DNA of 23,891 nt from Bigelowiella natans CCMP2755 (Eukaryota; Cercozoa; Chlorarachniophyceae), in contig ADNK01001063.1 of the NCBI GenBank assembly GCA_000320545.1, positions 1-23,891 of the forward strand, written 5' to 3'. Below the pieces are notes generated by a model. It worked only from the letters and a program-made list of their open reading frames with translations, made no database searches and was not told the DNA's origin. Numbering within the stretch: position 1 is the first letter of the stretch; each line of letters begins with the position of its first letter. The translations under genes were made by a program, and so were the position numbers. Below, one piece after another: positions 22,319 to 23,891 of the stretch.

Positions 22319-23160
22319 AAGAGAGAGAGATTATATGTATATAAATCGGATTATGTTGTAGATAACTTGATCTCATATATCATCGACATATGCTGCACCC
22401 CAGCAGCACTCCGCACCATCACCATCTTACCTCTCTCTCTTCTTCTTCTTCTGCTGCTGCTGCTGCTGCCACCGTCCCTATAACTACTAATACTACTTCC
22501 TTGATACTGATCTCTAGAATCGTGGTAGTTGTAGTGGTCGTGATTCCTCCCTCCACCTCCACCTCCTCTCGCACCATCCCTCCCTCCATCGTCATAATAC
22601 CCCCCCCCCCTGGGCATTCGTCCCCCCCCCAGACGGGCATCGCCGTTGCCGTTGCTGCTGCTTTGGCTGCGTCGATGGGGTTCATATCTTCGCTCTCTGT
22701 AAAAGGAAAAACAAAGCGTGCAGCACGCTTCTCAGCACCGAATGGAGGGGAGTCATGAGACTACAACTATAAAAATTTCCATGCCACCAAACTAGGGCGG
22801 GAGCGCTATTATTAATACCCCTTCTTGATTACAAATCAAGGGGGGGGGGGGGGGGGGGGGAGGACTAGCCCTTCACGTCATATGCACACATTATTCAGAT
22901 TCTAGACAACACGATGTGTGAGGAGGAAGAGGAGGTTGAAGCAGGGCCTTGTGGAAAGTAACACTTCGATTCTTTCAACCACCACAGTACTAGCTAGTTC
23001 TCACTGAGCATCAATTAAGGCAGCACCTCTCGTCGCTGGCAGCGTCCGCCATCTTTTTCTTCGCAGCAGCCGAAGCGGCCTTGATGTTATGATATTCCAC
23101 CATTGCGTAGTGACCGAGCATGTCGTAGTAGGAAACGATCATGTCGTAGCCTGATGACAG

Positions 23161-23195
<35 letters not shown>

Positions 23196-23385
23196 CGAAG
23201 AGAAGAACAGGGATAAGAAGCCAGAAGAAGAAGAAGAAGAAGAAGAGAAGAGGAAGAATAAAATAACAAGCAGCTATACAACAGCTATGGCGCGCGCTGC
23301 TGCTTTTGCGATGGTGGGTGATGCTGTATGCTTAGACGAAGGGGATAATGACGGTGAATCAAGCTGCGATGTAATAATAATAGTA

Positions 23386-23421
<36 letters not shown>

Positions 23422-23840
23422 GCATTTGAGAGGAGAGTGACACCTCCAACTCGCGAGACTCGACGCCGTTTTTCCCTGAGAACAAGAACCACAATAATGC
23501 GACAACAAGCAGACCACCGATGATGGAGGAGGAGGAGGAGGAGGAAAATAGAGTAAGACACAGTGACCCATCATCGCTCTAGTTGTTGATTGTAAATATA
23601 GGTATGTATCTTACAGATTTTCGTCGTTTCGCCATTAATATTATCTTAAGCTCATCATCATCCCTCTCCTCCTCCTCCTCCGCCGCCTCCGCTTTGTCCT
23701 CCGCCGTCTTGTTGTTGTTGGTGGTCGAGGTAGACGTGGTCGAGGCGGGGGAGGAGGAGGTAGTGTTGTTGACGTTGCTGCTGTTATCGGCGGGAGGATG
23801 TGCAGTAGTGGTAGAGAGGGTACTGCCCCCCCCCCCCCCC
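21979..23840 (-). CDS. RGG/SR-rich probable RNA-binding protein, 5' partial, spliced
   Basis: Minus-strand exons: about 23840-23615, 23475-23444, possibly a microexon 23363-23353, 23150-23027, 22696-22431, 22186-22048, 22009-21979 (TGA at 21981-21979). Phases match at each join from 23150 onward. The first exon is Ser/Thr/Asn-rich, then acidic, then ELKIILMAKRRKS before a GTAAGA donor. Exon 23150-23027 encodes a folded-looking segment (SYYDMLGHYAMVEYHNIKAA). The rest is low complexity typical of RNA-binding proteins: GGGRMPRGGGYYDDGGRDG, an Arg/Ser stretch, YDYYEEV, QRGGGGGGKRSYSSR, His/Arg, and a final GGFEYAVRE. No RRM or KH domain is visible. The folded segment weakly resembles the Y-x-M-L-x-Y-F-A-I-A-E block of splicing factor SF3B5; this is tentative. 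The true start is probably beyond the right edge. Confidence 0.7.
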
Positions 23841-23841
23841 C
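22280..23841. repeat. Microsatellites and homopolymers around the RGG gene
   Basis: TA/TG tract 22280-22319 followed by GA, poly-G of 21 bases at 22840-22860, (GAT)n 23160-23195 and (GAA)n 23225-23256 in one intron, (GAT)n 23385-23421, and poly-C of 16 bases at 23826-23841. The last would be poly-Gly on the minus strand if the exon begins at the TACAG acceptor beside it. Confidence 0.85.
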
Positions 23842-23891
23842 TGTACTACCGATAGAGGAGGTAGAAAAAAGTAGTAGTAGTAATAGTTTTA

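Noticed and set aside
1-23891. CRISPR array, insertion sequence, operon or riboswitch
   Set aside because: Repeats are simple tandem tracts without spaced identical units, no transposase was found and the genes are spliced eukaryotic genes.

Overview
This window is nuclear DNA of an intron-dense, microsatellite-rich microbial eukaryote, probably a protist or alga. I cannot resolve the lineage. The evidence is canonical GT-AG introns of about 50-600 bp, coding exons often only 20-100 bp long, a eukaryotic ribosomal protein, a Rab-GAP and a spliced RGG protein. Almost every intron carries a simple-sequence repeat (CA, TA, GA, ATC, GTA or CTC units, or poly-G/C). Most long uninterrupted reading frames are translated repeat DNA. 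The real genes are chains of short exons, assembled here by splice sites, matching phase and family similarity.

Layout: (1) 348-6570, + strand: 3' two thirds of an amino-acid/polyamine permease of the plant PUT/RMV1 type (APC superfamily), with at least 18 exons; its N-terminus lies outside the window. (2) 6571-7854: gene-free, with a diverged direct repeat. (3) 7855-8526, - strand: complete three-exon gene for ribosomal protein eL22 (RPL22). (4) 8527-10079: gene-free, with a diverged duplication and a tandem pair of 60-bp palindromic units. (5) 10080-18048, - strand: a gene of about 30 exons for a GRAM-TBC-EF-hand Rab GTPase-activating protein with both catalytic fingers intact. (6) 18049-19044: about 1 kb of repeat-poor DNA between divergent genes. 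(7) 19104-20319, + strand: five-exon gene for an unrecognised four-helix membrane protein. (8) 20354-20848, + strand: intronless ORF of 164 residues, unrecognised, starting 34 bp after the previous stop; its stop codon opens a perfect 21-nt inverted repeat. (9) 20849-21978: gene-free. (10) 21979-23840, - strand: 3' part of a gene for an RGG/SR-rich, probably RNA-binding protein.

The genes do not form an obvious pathway; they look like ordinary housekeeping and membrane-traffic genes plus two unknowns. The parts most worth a second look are the microsatellites that abut splice sites, the unknown membrane-protein/ORF pair, the palindromic 60-bp repeat, the RGG protein and alternative C-termini encoded by repeats.
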